From Actinomycetes bacterium (GTDB lineage: Bacteria; Actinomycetota; Acidimicrobiia; Acidimicrobiales; Palsa-688), in NCBI GenBank assembly GCA_021850325.1, contig JAJZMF010000026.1, forward strand, positions 62,001 to 126,000: DNA of 64,000 nucleotides, written 5' to 3'. The translations under genes were made by a program, and so were the position numbers. Under the pieces are notes generated by a model. It was not told the DNA's origin, ran no database searches, and worked only from the letters and a program-made list of their open reading frames with translations. Below are positions 15,560-24,216 of this stretch, one piece after another. Each line of letters begins with the position of its first letter. Within the stretch, counting starts at the first letter, position 1.

Positions 15560-15907
15560 GTGCGGGGGTTGGACACGTTGCGACGGCGCGACGCGGAGCG
15601 TACGGAGGTCGAATTGGACACTTCCTGGATGGTGCAGGGGCGTTGCCGGGAGCTTCCCCCAGAGGTCTTCTTCCCCAGCGACGGGGTTGGGGTGGAAGTG
15701 GCACGCCACTACTGCGCCGAGTGCCCCGTGAAGGGCCAGTGCTTGGAGTACGCGCTGGAGAACCACATAGAGCACGGTGTTTGGGGCGGAGCTTCCGAGC
15801 GCGAACGCCGCCGCATCGCACGAAGCCGGCGAGGTGTACCGGCGCACGTCAGCGGTGCGCTGGCGGTGCGACCGGCTGCTGCGCCCTCGGCCACCACCCG
15901 CAGGTAG
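15560..15907 (+). CDS. WhiB-family iron-sulfur regulator
   Basis: A 115-residue WhiB-like protein. Four Cys (C29, C52, C55, C61; pattern C-x22-C-x2-C-x5-C) would bind a 4Fe-4S cluster, followed by the GVWGG turn and a basic SERERRRIARSRRG segment that contacts DNA or the sigma factor. The tail is Ala/Pro-rich and disordered. The GTG at 15560 lies 4 bases after AAGGA; an ATG at 15558 is out of frame. A TTGACA stands at 15471 upstream. WhiB proteins act with the primary sigma factor in redox, division or stress control; which subtype this is cannot be told from sequence alone. Confidence 0.9.
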   Translation: MRGLDTLRRRDAERTEVELDTSWMVQGRCRELPPEVFFPSDGVGVEVARHYCAECPVKGQCLEYALENHIEHGVWGGASERERRRIARSRRGVPAHVSGALAVRPAAAPSATTRR

Positions 15908-15956
15908 GTCGCCGGCCGGAGGGCCGCAGGCCGCGCGGGCGGCTCTGCCAGTACGA

Positions 15957-15993
15957 ACGAAGGCCGGGCGCTGCACCAGCGCCCGGCCTTCGT
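15957..15993. terminator. Strong bidirectional terminator hairpin
   Basis: A perfect 17-bp inverted repeat (15957-15973 with 15977-15993) with a 3-base CAC loop lies between the convergent whiB and tatA genes. No T-run follows. Confidence 0.8.
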
Positions 15994-16024
15994 CTTCGGT
16001 TGGCCCCTCAGGCCCGAACGGCCC

Positions 16025-16354
16025 TCAGGCTTGAGCGCTGGGCGGTTCGGCTCCGGCCCTGGCCTTGGCCTCGCGGTCGGCCAGCAAGGCGTCCAGCTCG
16101 GAGCGGGTGAGCGTGACATGGTCGTCATTGACGGCAGGGCTGGGGCCGACGGCGGCCGGGGCAGGCGCTGGGGCTACGGCAGGCTGAGCGGACACCGCAC
16201 TGGCCACGTCGGAAGCATCGGCGTGCGCCTTGCGGAACTCCTTCATGGCATCCCCCGCGTTACGGGCCAACTTGGGCAGCTGGCTGCCGCCGAAGAGGAC
16301 CACGACGATGAGCGCAACCCAGATCCAGTCGCTGCTCGCAATTGTTGCCAACAT
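16025..16354 (-). CDS. tatA: Twin-arginine translocase subunit TatA/TatB
   Basis: A 109-residue Tat component: one N-terminal TM helix (about 10-26, IWVALIVVVLFGGSQLPKLAR with the conserved FG hinge), an amphipathic helix (ARNAGDAMKEFRKAHAD) and an Ala/Pro-rich then acidic tail. The ATG at 16354 has an excellent GGAGGTGGAG site. Short amphipathic helix and the FGG-x-LPKLARN hinge fit TatA better than TatB. It helps form the pore that exports folded proteins such as Rieske proteins with twin-arginine signals; the QcrA in this window has an SRRGFL motif. No tatC is nearby. It is divergent from the formiminotransferase gene. Confidence 0.93.
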   Translation of the reverse strand: MLATIASSDWIWVALIVVVLFGGSQLPKLARNAGDAMKEFRKAHADASDVASAVSAQPAVAPAPAPAAVGPSPAVNDDHVTLTRSELDALLADREAKARAGAEPPSAQA

Positions 16355-16401
16355 CACTCCACCTCCAGATGAGCCGGCCAACCTCCGTATCCTACCTTCA
16401 A

Positions 16402-17301
16402 GTGCAGTGCCCTTTCCCACCCCCGCGCGATCTGGGCCAAGAAGGCGTCCTCGAGTGCGTGGCCAACGTCAGCGAGGGCCGTCGCCAACAGGTGGTCGAG
16501 CAGCTGGCCCGCTCCTGCGGGCCGTCCCTGGCGGACGTGCACAGCGACCCCTTCCACCACCGGTCCGTCTTCACGCTGGTGGGCCCGGGCAGGCAGGTGG
16601 AGGAAGGTGCGCGCTCGCTGGCCCGAGCAGCCCTGGCCAGCGTCGACCTGAACGGCCATACCGGTGCCCATCCACGCACAGGGGCTCTCGACGTGGTGCC
16701 GTTCGTGGCGCTGGAAGGCTGGCCGCTCGCTGACGCGGGGCCGCTGGGGCGCGCCCGCGCCTGTCGGGCGCGGGACAGCTTCGCGGCCTGGGCGGCCAGG
16801 GAACTGGGCCTGCCGGTGTTCGTCTACGGGCCCGAGCGCAGCCTTCCTGAAGTGCGCCGGAGCGCCTGGCAGGGCCTGAGGCCCACCTACGGGCCGACCG
16901 GGCCCCATCCCAGCGGCGGGGCCGTTTCCGCTGGCTGCCGGCCGCTCCTTGTCGCGTACAACCTCTGGCTCGAGGAGGCCGACCTCGACCTGGCGCGGCG
17001 GGTCTCGGCGGCGCTACGGGGGCCGGGCGTCAGGGCACTGGGGCTGGCGGTGGGCGGTGGGGTGCAGGTGTCGCTCAACCTCGTGTCCCCGTTGGAGGTC
17101 GGCCCAGCCGAAGCCTGGGACAGGGTTTCCGCCCTGGCCCCGGTGGCAAGGGCTGAGCTCGTTGGCCTGCTGCCCTTCGCCGTGCTCGAACGGGTGCCCG
17201 AACAGCGCTGGGAACAGCTCGACCTGTCGGCTGAGCGAACTGTGGAAGCGGCCCTCAATGGCTTCGGGAAGGCAGCGAGGCACGTCCCGGGCCGGGCCTG
17301 A
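16402..17301 (+). CDS. Glutamate formimidoyltransferase-like protein
   Basis: About 299 residues from the GTG at 16402; starts up to 60 bases earlier are possible. It matches the formiminotransferase domain of FTCD: ECVANVSEGRR at the N-terminus, DPFHHRSVFTLVG, then GHTGAHPRTGALDVVPF with the catalytic His (about residue 90), and the folate-side segments SLPEVRRSAWQGL and GGGVQVSLNL. The enzyme moves the formimino group of formiminoglutamate to tetrahydrofolate in histidine breakdown; single-domain actinobacterial members may serve folate recycling instead. No hut genes or cyclodeaminase are near. One-carbon genes (metF, folD, purN) lie elsewhere in the window. Confidence 0.88.
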   Translation: MQCPFPPPRDLGQEGVLECVANVSEGRRQQVVEQLARSCGPSLADVHSDPFHHRSVFTLVGPGRQVEEGARSLARAALASVDLNGHTGAHPRTGALDVVPFVALEGWPLADAGPLGRARACRARDSFAAWAARELGLPVFVYGPERSLPEVRRSAWQGLRPTYGPTGPHPSGGAVSAGCRPLLVAYNLWLEEADLDLARRVSAALRGPGVRALGLAVGGGVQVSLNLVSPLEVGPAEAWDRVSALAPVARAELVGLLPFAVLERVPEQRWEQLDLSAERTVEAALNGFGKAARHVPGRA

Positions 17302-17315
17302 GACGTGCCTCGCTG
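17273..17315. terminator. Bidirectional terminator overlapping a gene end
   Basis: CAGCGAGGCACGTC (17273-17286) pairs perfectly with GACGTGCCTCGCTG (17302-17315), a 14-bp stem. The formiminotransferase stop codon is in the loop. It separates convergent genes. Confidence 0.75.
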
Positions 17316-17340
17316 GGGGAAGTCCCGCCGGCCAGGACGC

Positions 17341-17655
17341 TCAGGACGCCTGGCCGACGCTGTAGGGAGTGCCGTTGCGCCGGCGCCGCAGCCGGCGGCG
17401 CTCCCGCTCGGAGAGCCCACCCCAGATGCCGAACTTCTCGCTGTTGTCCAGGGCGTACTGCAGGCACTCCTCGCGCACCACGCAACCGCGGCACACCTCC
17501 TTGGCCTCCCTGGTCGAGCCTCCCCGTTCGGGGAAGAACAGGTCCGGGTCGACCCCCAGGCAGTTTGCAGCCCGCTGCCAGGTCGGTGTTCCGTTCTCCC
17601 GGCGGAGCCCGGTCAAGTCGGCCGGTAGGCGCAGCATGCGCACAATGTCTGACAC
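17341..17655 (-). CDS. WhiB-family iron-sulfur regulator, WhiB2/WhmD-like
   Basis: A 104-residue WhiB protein. The GTG at 17655 has GGGGAG 7 bases upstream and removes a Pro/Arg-rich extension that a longer reading would add. The four cluster Cys are C32, C55, C58 and C64, in ANCLGVDPDLFFPERGGST and VCRGCVVREEC. The GIWGG turn and the SERERRRLRRRR basic segment follow. The DPDLFFPERGGSTREAKEVCRGC block is characteristic of the WhiB2/WhmD group, which controls septation, so a cell-division role is a reasonable inference. It is well conserved and the call is secure. Confidence 0.94.
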   Translation of the reverse strand: MSDIVRMLRLPADLTGLRRENGTPTWQRAANCLGVDPDLFFPERGGSTREAKEVCRGCVVREECLQYALDNSEKFGIWGGLSERERRRLRRRRNGTPYSVGQAS

Positions 17656-17846
17656 CGGTGGCTCCCCTCGTTGTCGGATCGGGTCGGACGGGGCGGTGGG
17701 CCGGCTCGTGCGGCTCACCACGGTGCAACTACGAACGACGTAACTACACCTGTGTCATCTTCCCGCATCGATGCCGGGACCGCAAGGGGAAGTTGCAGCC
17801 GGCGGCGTGCACGCGAGCACTTTGCAGCCCGGCTGGCCCCTGAGCC

Positions 17847-18938
17847 TCAGCCTCCTCCCGCGCTCGCCAACGCCGGTTGGTGGGGCAGGGGCACGGCCAG
17901 CTTGGCCCGGCGGCGAGGGGGCGTCCGGGTACGGCTCGATTCGCGCTCGACCAGCTCGGGTTCGAAGACGACCTTGCGGTGGCGGTGGCGCTCGTCGGTG
18001 GTCTCCTCGAGCAGGAGCTGTGTGGCCTGGTAGCCGAGCTGGTAGCGGGGCTGGCGGACCGAGGAGAGAGGGACCGCCCCGGCTTCGGCGAGGTCGATGT
18101 CGTCGTAGCCGACCACGGCCATGTCGGTGGGCACCCGGGTGCCGGCCCGGGTCAGCTCCTGGAGCAGGCCGAGGGCCAGGAGGTCGTTGGCGCAGAAGGC
18201 CGCGCTCGGCCTGCTCCGGGGAGGCAGGGCGAGCAGAGCACGGCCCGCCTGTCGCCCGCCCGCCACGCTCAGGCTGCTGGTCCCCACCACCTCGAGGCCC
18301 ACGGCCCCGCCGGTGGCGGTCACGGCCTTCTGGGCACCTCGCAGGCGGTCTGCCACCTGGTGCTCGCGGTTGTCGCCGCCGACGAAGGCGATACGGCGGT
18401 GACCACGCTCGATCAGGTGCTCGACGGCGACCTCCCCACCCCGCTCGTCGTCCACGGAGACAGAGCACCCGAGCGTCTGGGAGATCTGGGCGTCGACCGC
18501 CACTACGGGGATGCCCTGTTGGCGCAGGGCCTGGGGCCGGCGGGGGGCGCCCTCGACCGGGACGAGGAGCACTCCGAGGGCCCGTTGCTCTGCGAGGAGC
18601 GTGAGGTAGTGCCGCTCCTTGGCCCGGTCCCCGTCGCTGTTGCACAGGATGACTGCTATACCGGCCTCGTTGGCGGCGTCCTCGGCTCCTCGGGCCAGGT
18701 CGGTGAAGAAGGGGTTTGCGATGTCCAGGACGACCAGGCCCACCGTCCGGCTGCGAGCCGTCCTGAGCTGACGCGCCGATTCGTTGCGGACGAAGCCCAA
18801 CGTGGCGATGGCAGACTCGACGCGCTCGCGGGTGGGCGGGGCCACCAGCTCGGGCCTGTTCAGCACGTTCGACACGGTGCCCAGAGAGACCCCGGCCAGG
18901 GTCGCCACCTCTCGTATGCTGACCCGTCCAGGGGACAA
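17847..18938 (-). CDS. LacI-family transcriptional regulator
   Basis: A 363-residue LacI/GalR repressor. The N-terminal helix-turn-helix (about 6-26: VSIREVATLAGVSLGTVSNVLN) and hinge RPELVAPPTRERV are followed by a periplasmic-binding-like sensor domain (VGLVVLDIANPFFTDLARGAE, VVAVDAQ, GHRRIAFVGG, SAAFCANDLLALGLL, VGYDDIDLAE). The C-terminus adds a basic, Pro-rich tail. It starts with TTG at 18938, supported by an AGGAAAGG site. The 156-base gap upstream includes ACCGGTT-like and GGGAC…GTCCC palindromic sequence that could be an autoregulatory operator. No sugar operon is adjacent; the nearest candidate is the degenerate GH2 gene 3.3 kb away. The ligand is unknown. Confidence 0.93.
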   Translation of the reverse strand: MSPGRVSIREVATLAGVSLGTVSNVLNRPELVAPPTRERVESAIATLGFVRNESARQLRTARSRTVGLVVLDIANPFFTDLARGAEDAANEAGIAVILCNSDGDRAKERHYLTLLAEQRALGVLLVPVEGAPRRPQALRQQGIPVVAVDAQISQTLGCSVSVDDERGGEVAVEHLIERGHRRIAFVGGDNREHQVADRLRGAQKAVTATGGAVGLEVVGTSSLSVAGGRQAGRALLALPPRSRPSAAFCANDLLALGLLQELTRAGTRVPTDMAVVGYDDIDLAEAGAVPLSSVRQPRYQLGYQATQLLLEETTDERHRHRKVVFEPELVERESSRTRTPPRRRAKLAVPLPHQPALASAGGG

Positions 18939-19094
18939 TTCGAGCCTTTCCTGGGACTCAACCGGTCCCGGGTGACTCTACCGTGGCCATGCGGCGGGAG
19001 CGACAGGGTGAGCAGGTCTTGCTCGACCTCGAGGCCCCTCCCGGTGCGCAGGCCCGCTCTCCCGGGCCCGGCAACGGCCGTGCCGGTCCGGGCC

Positions 19095-20807
19095 TCAGGC
19101 GGGGCGCCGTCCCCGGCGGCGCTGGGCCCTCTTGCCCTCGAGGAAGTCGACGAGCACGTAATCGCCCAGTTCGGAGGGTGACGTGAAGAACGCCTTGCCC
19201 TTGTTGAGGCGGGCCATCTGTTCGACGAAATGGCGCAGGTGGCCCGTCGCGTCGAGGGCGAAGGTGTTGACCCTGATCCCGTCGCGGGTGCAGCGGGCGA
19301 CCTCGACCAGGGTGGCGTCAACCGTCTCCCGGGTGGGAGGGTACGAGAAGACGGGTTCGGGCGCACCCACCGGCCAGTGAGCCGTCGGCTCTCCGTCAGT
19401 GACCATGATTATCTGCCTGGTGCCTCTCTGGTGGGCCAGCAGCCGGCGGGCGACGGCCAGGCCGTGCTGGATGTTGGTCCCCCAGTCGTAGTCCCAGGAC
19501 ACCTCGGGCAGGTCGCGGAACGCTATCTCCCGGGCCGAGCGCGAGAAGCCCACGATGCCGAGGTAGTCAGCCGGGTAGCGCCCGGATATCAGGGCGTGCA
19601 GGGCCATGGCCATCTTCTTGGCGGGCAGGAAGTTGTCGCGCATGGGCATCGACAACGACAGGTCGAGCATTATGACCGTGGCCGAGCGGGTCAGTGCTTC
19701 GGTCTGTTCGACCTCGAAGTCGACAGGGTCGAGGTGCACGGGGGCTCCCGGCCCCTGACGGGCCACCGCGTTGCGCAAGGTCTGCTCGATCGACAGGTTG
19801 AAGGGGTCTCCCCACTCGTAGGGCTTGGTCTCCCCCGCCCGCTCGTGCCCGGCCCCGGGTACCCCGACCGGGTGCTGGCCCGATCGGTACCGCTCGAGCC
19901 GGCTGTAGAGGTCGGCCAGGGCCAGTTCTCCCGTGCGGCGCAGGCCGCGTGGCGTGAGACGGAGCTGCCCCTCCCTCTGTTCCACCAGGCCCGCGGCCTT
20001 CAAGCGGTTGGCCATCTCCGAGAGGGCCTGGAGCGAACGGGCCTCCTGGTCGCCGAGCAGCTGACGGGCGCGCTCGATGTCCACTTCGGCCAGGGCGCCC
20101 GGGCTGGGGGCACCGGCCAGCAACTGCTCCAGGTCGGACAGGTCGGAGAGCTCGGACAGGACGCCGGAGCCGGGGCCGAGCTGGAGGCCGATCTCGAACT
20201 GGTCGCCTGCCAGCGGGGTCCCTGCCAGGTTCGCCGCCAGCCTGCCCAGTTCGAGCTCGAGACCGGCGTCGCCTTCGAGCACGGCCTCCGAGAGCTCGGC
20301 CAGCCGGGCCCGCTGCTCGGGGGTCATGGCGTCGAGCAGGGCACGACTACGGGCCATTTGTGCGCTGAGCGCTTCCATCAGCTCGTCCAGGTTCCTCGGC
20401 CGGCCGGGTACGGCGTCGCCGTAGCGGCGCATGAACTGCTCGAACTCTGCGTCCACGTCCTCGCCGGCCTGGCGTCTTTCGACCATGTCGTTGAGGTCGG
20501 CCAGCATCTGGCGCGTGCGCGCCAGGTCCTCGGGAGACGTCCGGGACAGGGCGTCCTGCAGGCGCGAGAAGGCCTGACGTGCCAGCTCCTGGCGCCGGTG
20601 CCGCACGCGTTCGAGCAGCTCCCGTAGGCCCTGCACCTGACCAGGGCCGCTACCGAAACCCTGCTGCATCAGGCGCCGCAGAGCCTGGTCGGGGTTGCCG
20701 TGCTCCACCAGGTCGTCCGCCAGTTGGGGAAAGAGGTCCTCGGCGCCCGGGGAAGGGACCTCCTGCGACCCGTCCCAGCGGGAGTAGTAGGCCCGGGCCC
20801 GCCTCAC
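19095..20807 (-). CDS. VWA-domain protein partnered with a MoxR-like ATPase
   Basis: A 570-residue protein. The long N-terminal helical region (about 1-330) is rich in Glu, Leu and Arg; the C-terminal von Willebrand A domain (about 375-550) has a complete MIDAS: DLSLS (near residue 380), the Thr in WGTNIQHGL and the Asp in MVTDGEPTAHW. The GTG start overlaps the stop of the upstream AAA gene (GTGA), so the two are co-translated. Such AAA-VWA pairs act like magnesium-chelatase D/I or MoxR chaperones, inserting metals or remodelling complexes. The client is not visible from neighbours. The protein ends in an Arg-rich tail. Confidence 0.9.
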   Translation of the reverse strand: MRRARAYYSRWDGSQEVPSPGAEDLFPQLADDLVEHGNPDQALRRLMQQGFGSGPGQVQGLRELLERVRHRRQELARQAFSRLQDALSRTSPEDLARTRQMLADLNDMVERRQAGEDVDAEFEQFMRRYGDAVPGRPRNLDELMEALSAQMARSRALLDAMTPEQRARLAELSEAVLEGDAGLELELGRLAANLAGTPLAGDQFEIGLQLGPGSGVLSELSDLSDLEQLLAGAPSPGALAEVDIERARQLLGDQEARSLQALSEMANRLKAAGLVEQREGQLRLTPRGLRRTGELALADLYSRLERYRSGQHPVGVPGAGHERAGETKPYEWGDPFNLSIEQTLRNAVARQGPGAPVHLDPVDFEVEQTEALTRSATVIMLDLSLSMPMRDNFLPAKKMAMALHALISGRYPADYLGIVGFSRSAREIAFRDLPEVSWDYDWGTNIQHGLAVARRLLAHQRGTRQIIMVTDGEPTAHWPVGAPEPVFSYPPTRETVDATLVEVARCTRDGIRVNTFALDATGHLRHFVEQMARLNKGKAFFTSPSELGDYVLVDFLEGKRAQRRRGRRPA

Positions 20808-22222
20808 TTGCGCCTCGACTGGTATCGGGAGCCGCCCTCCTCGGAGTACTTGTTCAGGCGCTTGGACAGATGGAGGCCCTCCAGCACGAACTCCAGCGCA
20901 GCGGCGAGCGCGGCAGGTGAACCGTCCTCGGCCAGGGCCTCCACCGGTGCCCGCAGCCCGGGATGGTGCTCCAGGGCGGCCACGTAGTCGGCGGAGGGCT
21001 TGTCCTCACCCACTTCGAGGACCGACCCGTCCTCCAGTTCGGCCACCGCCTTGGCCAGGTCGGCCGGGCCCAACCGGGCGCGGAACACGCTGAGCACAGC
21101 CTGGTGGCAGAGGCGCTGGAAGAGCTCCTCGGTGCCGTCCTCCTCGAGGGAGTCGACCTCCACCTTGCCCGCCGTGGAGTAGATGAGGCTCTCCAGGTCA
21201 CTGACCCGGGGCACCGCCTGCTCCTCGCCCCGGCGCAGGGCCCGGCGGACGGCGTTGGCCAGCAGGGTCTCGTAATTGGCCACCCCCAGGCGGACCGAGA
21301 CGCCCGAGCGCTGGTTGACGCTGGGGCTCTGCCTGGCCACCTGGGAGATCGTGGCCACCACCTCCGCCATGTACGGGGGCATCGTCACCGACGGCCCGGG
21401 CACCTCGGCCACCTGCGCCTCCTGGGCGATGACCTCGACCTCGGTCTGGGTGTCGAGCGGGTAGTGGGTCCGGACCTGGGCCCCGAAGCGGTCCTTGAGC
21501 GGCGTGATGATGCGCCCGCGGCTGGTGTAGTCGTCAGGGTTGGCCGAGGCGACAAGCATTATGTCGAGGGGCAACCGGATCTTGTAGCCCCGGATCTGCA
21601 CATCGCGCTCCTCGAGGACGTTGAGCAGGCCCACCTGGATGCGCTCGGCCAGGTCGGGGAGCTCGTTGATGGCGAAGATGCCCCGGTTGGTGCGCGGCAC
21701 CAGGCCGTAGTGGAGGGTCAGCTCGTCGGACAGGTACCTGCCCTCCGCCACCTTCACCGGGTCGACCTCGCCTATGAGGTCGGCAATGGAGGTGTCCGGT
21801 GTCGCCAGCTTCTCGCTGAAGCGCTCCGAACGGTGCACCCATTCCACAGGGCAGTCGTCGCCATGGCGGTCCACCATGTCGCGGCCGTAACGGGACAGCG
21901 GGGCGAACGGGTCGTCGAGCACCTCCGAGCCCGCCACCACCGGCAACCACTCGTCGAGCAGCTCCACCAGCCCTCGCATCAGACGGGTCTTGCCCTGCCC
22001 TCGTTCGCCCAGGAAGACGATGTCGTGCCCGGCCAACAGGGCGTTCTCCACGGCGGGCAGGACGGTCGAGCCGTAGCCGACGAGGCCGCTGACCACCGGC
22101 ACCCCGGCTGCGACCCGTGCGGCGGCATTGTCTCTCAGCTCCTGTTTGACGCTGCGGGGACGCCACCCGGAGGAGCGCAGCCCGCCGATCGTCGCCGGTC
22201 TGTGGGGCGAGGGGGAAGCCAT
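20804..22222 (-). CDS. MoxR/magnesium-chelatase-like AAA+ ATPase
   Basis: About 472 residues from the ATG at 22222; a TTG two codons earlier is possible. Walker A is GERGQGKT (72-79), Walker B-like IFAINELPDL, followed by VLEERDVQIRGYKIRLPLDIMLVASANPDDYTSRGRIITPLKDRFG with sensor 1 Asn and an arginine-finger region, typical of the ChlI/MoxR clade with its helix-2 insert. The C-terminal 150 residues form the lid and a long helical domain. It probably works as a hexamer that drives its co-translated VWA partner. No bch or chl gene is present, so it is a chaperone-type member rather than a chlorophyll enzyme. Confidence 0.92.
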   Translation of the reverse strand: MASPSPHRPATIGGLRSSGWRPRSVKQELRDNAAARVAAGVPVVSGLVGYGSTVLPAVENALLAGHDIVFLGERGQGKTRLMRGLVELLDEWLPVVAGSEVLDDPFAPLSRYGRDMVDRHGDDCPVEWVHRSERFSEKLATPDTSIADLIGEVDPVKVAEGRYLSDELTLHYGLVPRTNRGIFAINELPDLAERIQVGLLNVLEERDVQIRGYKIRLPLDIMLVASANPDDYTSRGRIITPLKDRFGAQVRTHYPLDTQTEVEVIAQEAQVAEVPGPSVTMPPYMAEVVATISQVARQSPSVNQRSGVSVRLGVANYETLLANAVRRALRRGEEQAVPRVSDLESLIYSTAGKVEVDSLEEDGTEELFQRLCHQAVLSVFRARLGPADLAKAVAELEDGSVLEVGEDKPSADYVAALEHHPGLRAPVEALAEDGSPAALAAALEFVLEGLHLSKRLNKYSEEGGSRYQSRRK

Positions 22223-22278
22223 CCCCAAAAGCTACCTTTGTAACCATCGTTGTCACGCCTCCGCCACCCAGGTCGCCG

Positions 22279-24210
22279 GTGCCCGGCGCCCCTGTCCCGC
22301 TCGGCGGGCCCTGGAGGGCGGCCGAGGGTGACGAGGCGCTCCGTCGCCGGGCGGCGGCCCCCGACTTCGACGACTCCGGTTGGCTGCAGGTGGCCGGGGC
22401 CGGCGCACCGCTCGTGCGGGGCGGTGCGGCTGCCACCGGGGCCGGGGCCGGCACCGCCCGCACCCTCGTCTACCGCCGCCGGTTCAGCCTGGGGCCACTG
22501 CCCCCGTCCCGGCGGGCGTGGTTGGTGGCCGACGGTGCCAACTGGGACGCCGAGCTCTGGCTCGACGGGTCGTACCTGGGGGATGTCGGTGGCCCCGGCC
22601 CCCCCAGGTCGTTCGACGTCACCAGGGTGCTTTCCGGCGGTGGCGACCATGTCCTCGCCATGGAGGCGCCCGAGGCCGCCCCACCTGCCACCGACCGGGG
22701 CGGCGCGAGCCCGCACCTGGTGTCGACCGGCCCAGTCAAGCTGCTCAGCGTCCGTGCTGCGTGCCGCGACGCCAACAGCCGCCGGGCCGTCCTCTCGCTC
22801 TGGGCGGTGGTCGACTCTTCCGTAGGCCTGAACGCCGACCTGGTGACCACCCTGGCCCCGGTCGCCACGGGGACCGAGGCGGTCATCTCGGAGCGCCGGC
22901 ACCCTCTGGCACCGGGGGTGAACCGGCTGCGCTGGTCGGTCGAGGTGGCCGACCCCGAGCTGTGGTGGCCGGCCGGCCTCGGGGCGCAGCCCATGTACTC
23001 TGTCAGCCTTCGCTTGGCCTGCGACGGCGAGCCGAGCGACTCAGTGGCTCTGGAGACAGGCCTGCGCCAGGTCCGGGTACGGGACATGCGCTGGTCGGTG
23101 AACGGCGTACCGGTGTTCGTGCGGGCGCTGGACCTGGGCGCCGAGGCCGACAGCCGGGACCTGCCGGCGCCGGAAGAGCTCCTCGGATCGGGCCTGAACG
23201 CGCTCAGGCTGGTCGGGGCGGGAGCGGGGCCGGCCTTCTACGAAGCGGCCGACCGGCACGGCCTGATGGTGTGGCAGGAGCCCCATGTGCCCGCCCGCAG
23301 GCTCGGACGCGCCCATGCCGTGCGCAGGGCGGGCGAGCTCGCAGCCCTGCTCGGCCACCACCCGAGCATCGTCGCCTGGGGGGCGGGCGCCGGTCCGCGC
23401 AAGCTGGGCCGGAGCGGGCTCTCCTGGGCACACGGGCGGGCCGCCAGCAGTGCCGCCGCTCTGTCCGGGGCGGGAAGGCCGGGATGGCTCGTGGCGCGCG
23501 CCGTACGACGTGCCCTGACCCGCTCGGACGGGTCCCGGCCGGTGCTGAGCCCGCCCCGGGTCGTGACCGCCGTGGGCGTCGCCAGCGTCGGACGGGCAGC
23601 CGCCTGGTGGCCCGCCAGTGCCCGTTTCCCCCTCCTTGCCGCGAGCCCCGGCCAGGACGACGAGCTCCAGGCGAGCGTGGAGGACCTGCGCCGCCTGAGG
23701 CTGCGTGCCTGTTCCGGTTTCCTGGTCGTGGGGGCAGGCGCCCTGGTGGTCCCCGCGGCTGGCCCCGCTCCTGCCGGCCCCTCAGCCGACGGGCCGGCTA
23801 TGGGGGGTGAGGGAGAGCGGCAGGTCTCACCGGCGCTGCGGCGCGCCTGCGCCCCCGTCCTGGTCACCGCCCGCTGGCCGGTGCGTGCCCTCACCGGGGT
23901 GGCAGCCACCTCTCTCGCTCTGCATGTCGTGAACGACACCCCTGCCAGGTTCCCTGCCGCGGTGCTACGGGCGACGGTCACCTGGCCCGGGGGGGGACGT
24001 CGGGTCGAGCTGCGCGGGGACGTCGAGCCCCTCAGCACGGCCTACGTCGGGCACCTCGAGCTGCCGCCCGGCCGGCGCGCGGTGACGGGCCGTGCCCCGG
24101 TGCCGGTCGTCCATGTAGACCTGGTACTCGACGCAGCGGACGGCAGGACCGTGTCGACCAACTCCTACAGCCGCGCTCTGCGGGGTGCCGTACCGGTTAC
24201 GAACTGGTAG
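22279..24210 (+). CDS. GH2 beta-mannosidase-like protein lacking catalytic glutamates
   Basis: A 643-residue protein with a clear family GH2 layout: sugar-binding jelly-roll (about 1-170: APDFDDSGW, WDAELWLDG), immunoglobulin-like domain ending PELWWPAGLGAQPMYSV, and a TIM-barrel part with VNGVPVFVRALDLG and GLNALRLVGAGAG…FYEAADRHGLMVWQE. In true beta-mannosidases the acid/base Glu follows in HPS-x-x-x-W-x-x-NE; here it reads HPSIVAWGAGAGP, with no Asn-Glu. The nucleophile SEFG segment also cannot be found, and the barrel region is short. It is probably a non-catalytic carbohydrate-binding relative. No signal peptide is seen at the GTG start. It is divergent from the AAA gene and followed by SCP2-like and DUF2510 genes. 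Confidence 0.78.
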   Translation: MPGAPVPLGGPWRAAEGDEALRRRAAAPDFDDSGWLQVAGAGAPLVRGGAAATGAGAGTARTLVYRRRFSLGPLPPSRRAWLVADGANWDAELWLDGSYLGDVGGPGPPRSFDVTRVLSGGGDHVLAMEAPEAAPPATDRGGASPHLVSTGPVKLLSVRAACRDANSRRAVLSLWAVVDSSVGLNADLVTTLAPVATGTEAVISERRHPLAPGVNRLRWSVEVADPELWWPAGLGAQPMYSVSLRLACDGEPSDSVALETGLRQVRVRDMRWSVNGVPVFVRALDLGAEADSRDLPAPEELLGSGLNALRLVGAGAGPAFYEAADRHGLMVWQEPHVPARRLGRAHAVRRAGELAALLGHHPSIVAWGAGAGPRKLGRSGLSWAHGRAASSAAALSGAGRPGWLVARAVRRALTRSDGSRPVLSPPRVVTAVGVASVGRAAAWWPASARFPLLAASPGQDDELQASVEDLRRLRLRACSGFLVVGAGALVVPAAGPAPAGPSADGPAMGGEGERQVSPALRRACAPVLVTARWPVRALTGVAATSLALHVVNDTPARFPAAVLRATVTWPGGGRRVELRGDVEPLSTAYVGHLELPPGRRAVTGRAPVPVVHVDLVLDAADGRTVSTNSYSRALRGAVPVTNW

Positions 24211-24216
24211 ATCTGT

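Noticed and set aside
18939-19094. LacI operator-like palindrome upstream of the LacI gene
   Set aside because: ACCGGTT and GGGAC/GTCCC are short and imperfect; mentioned in the gene entry but not called as a site.
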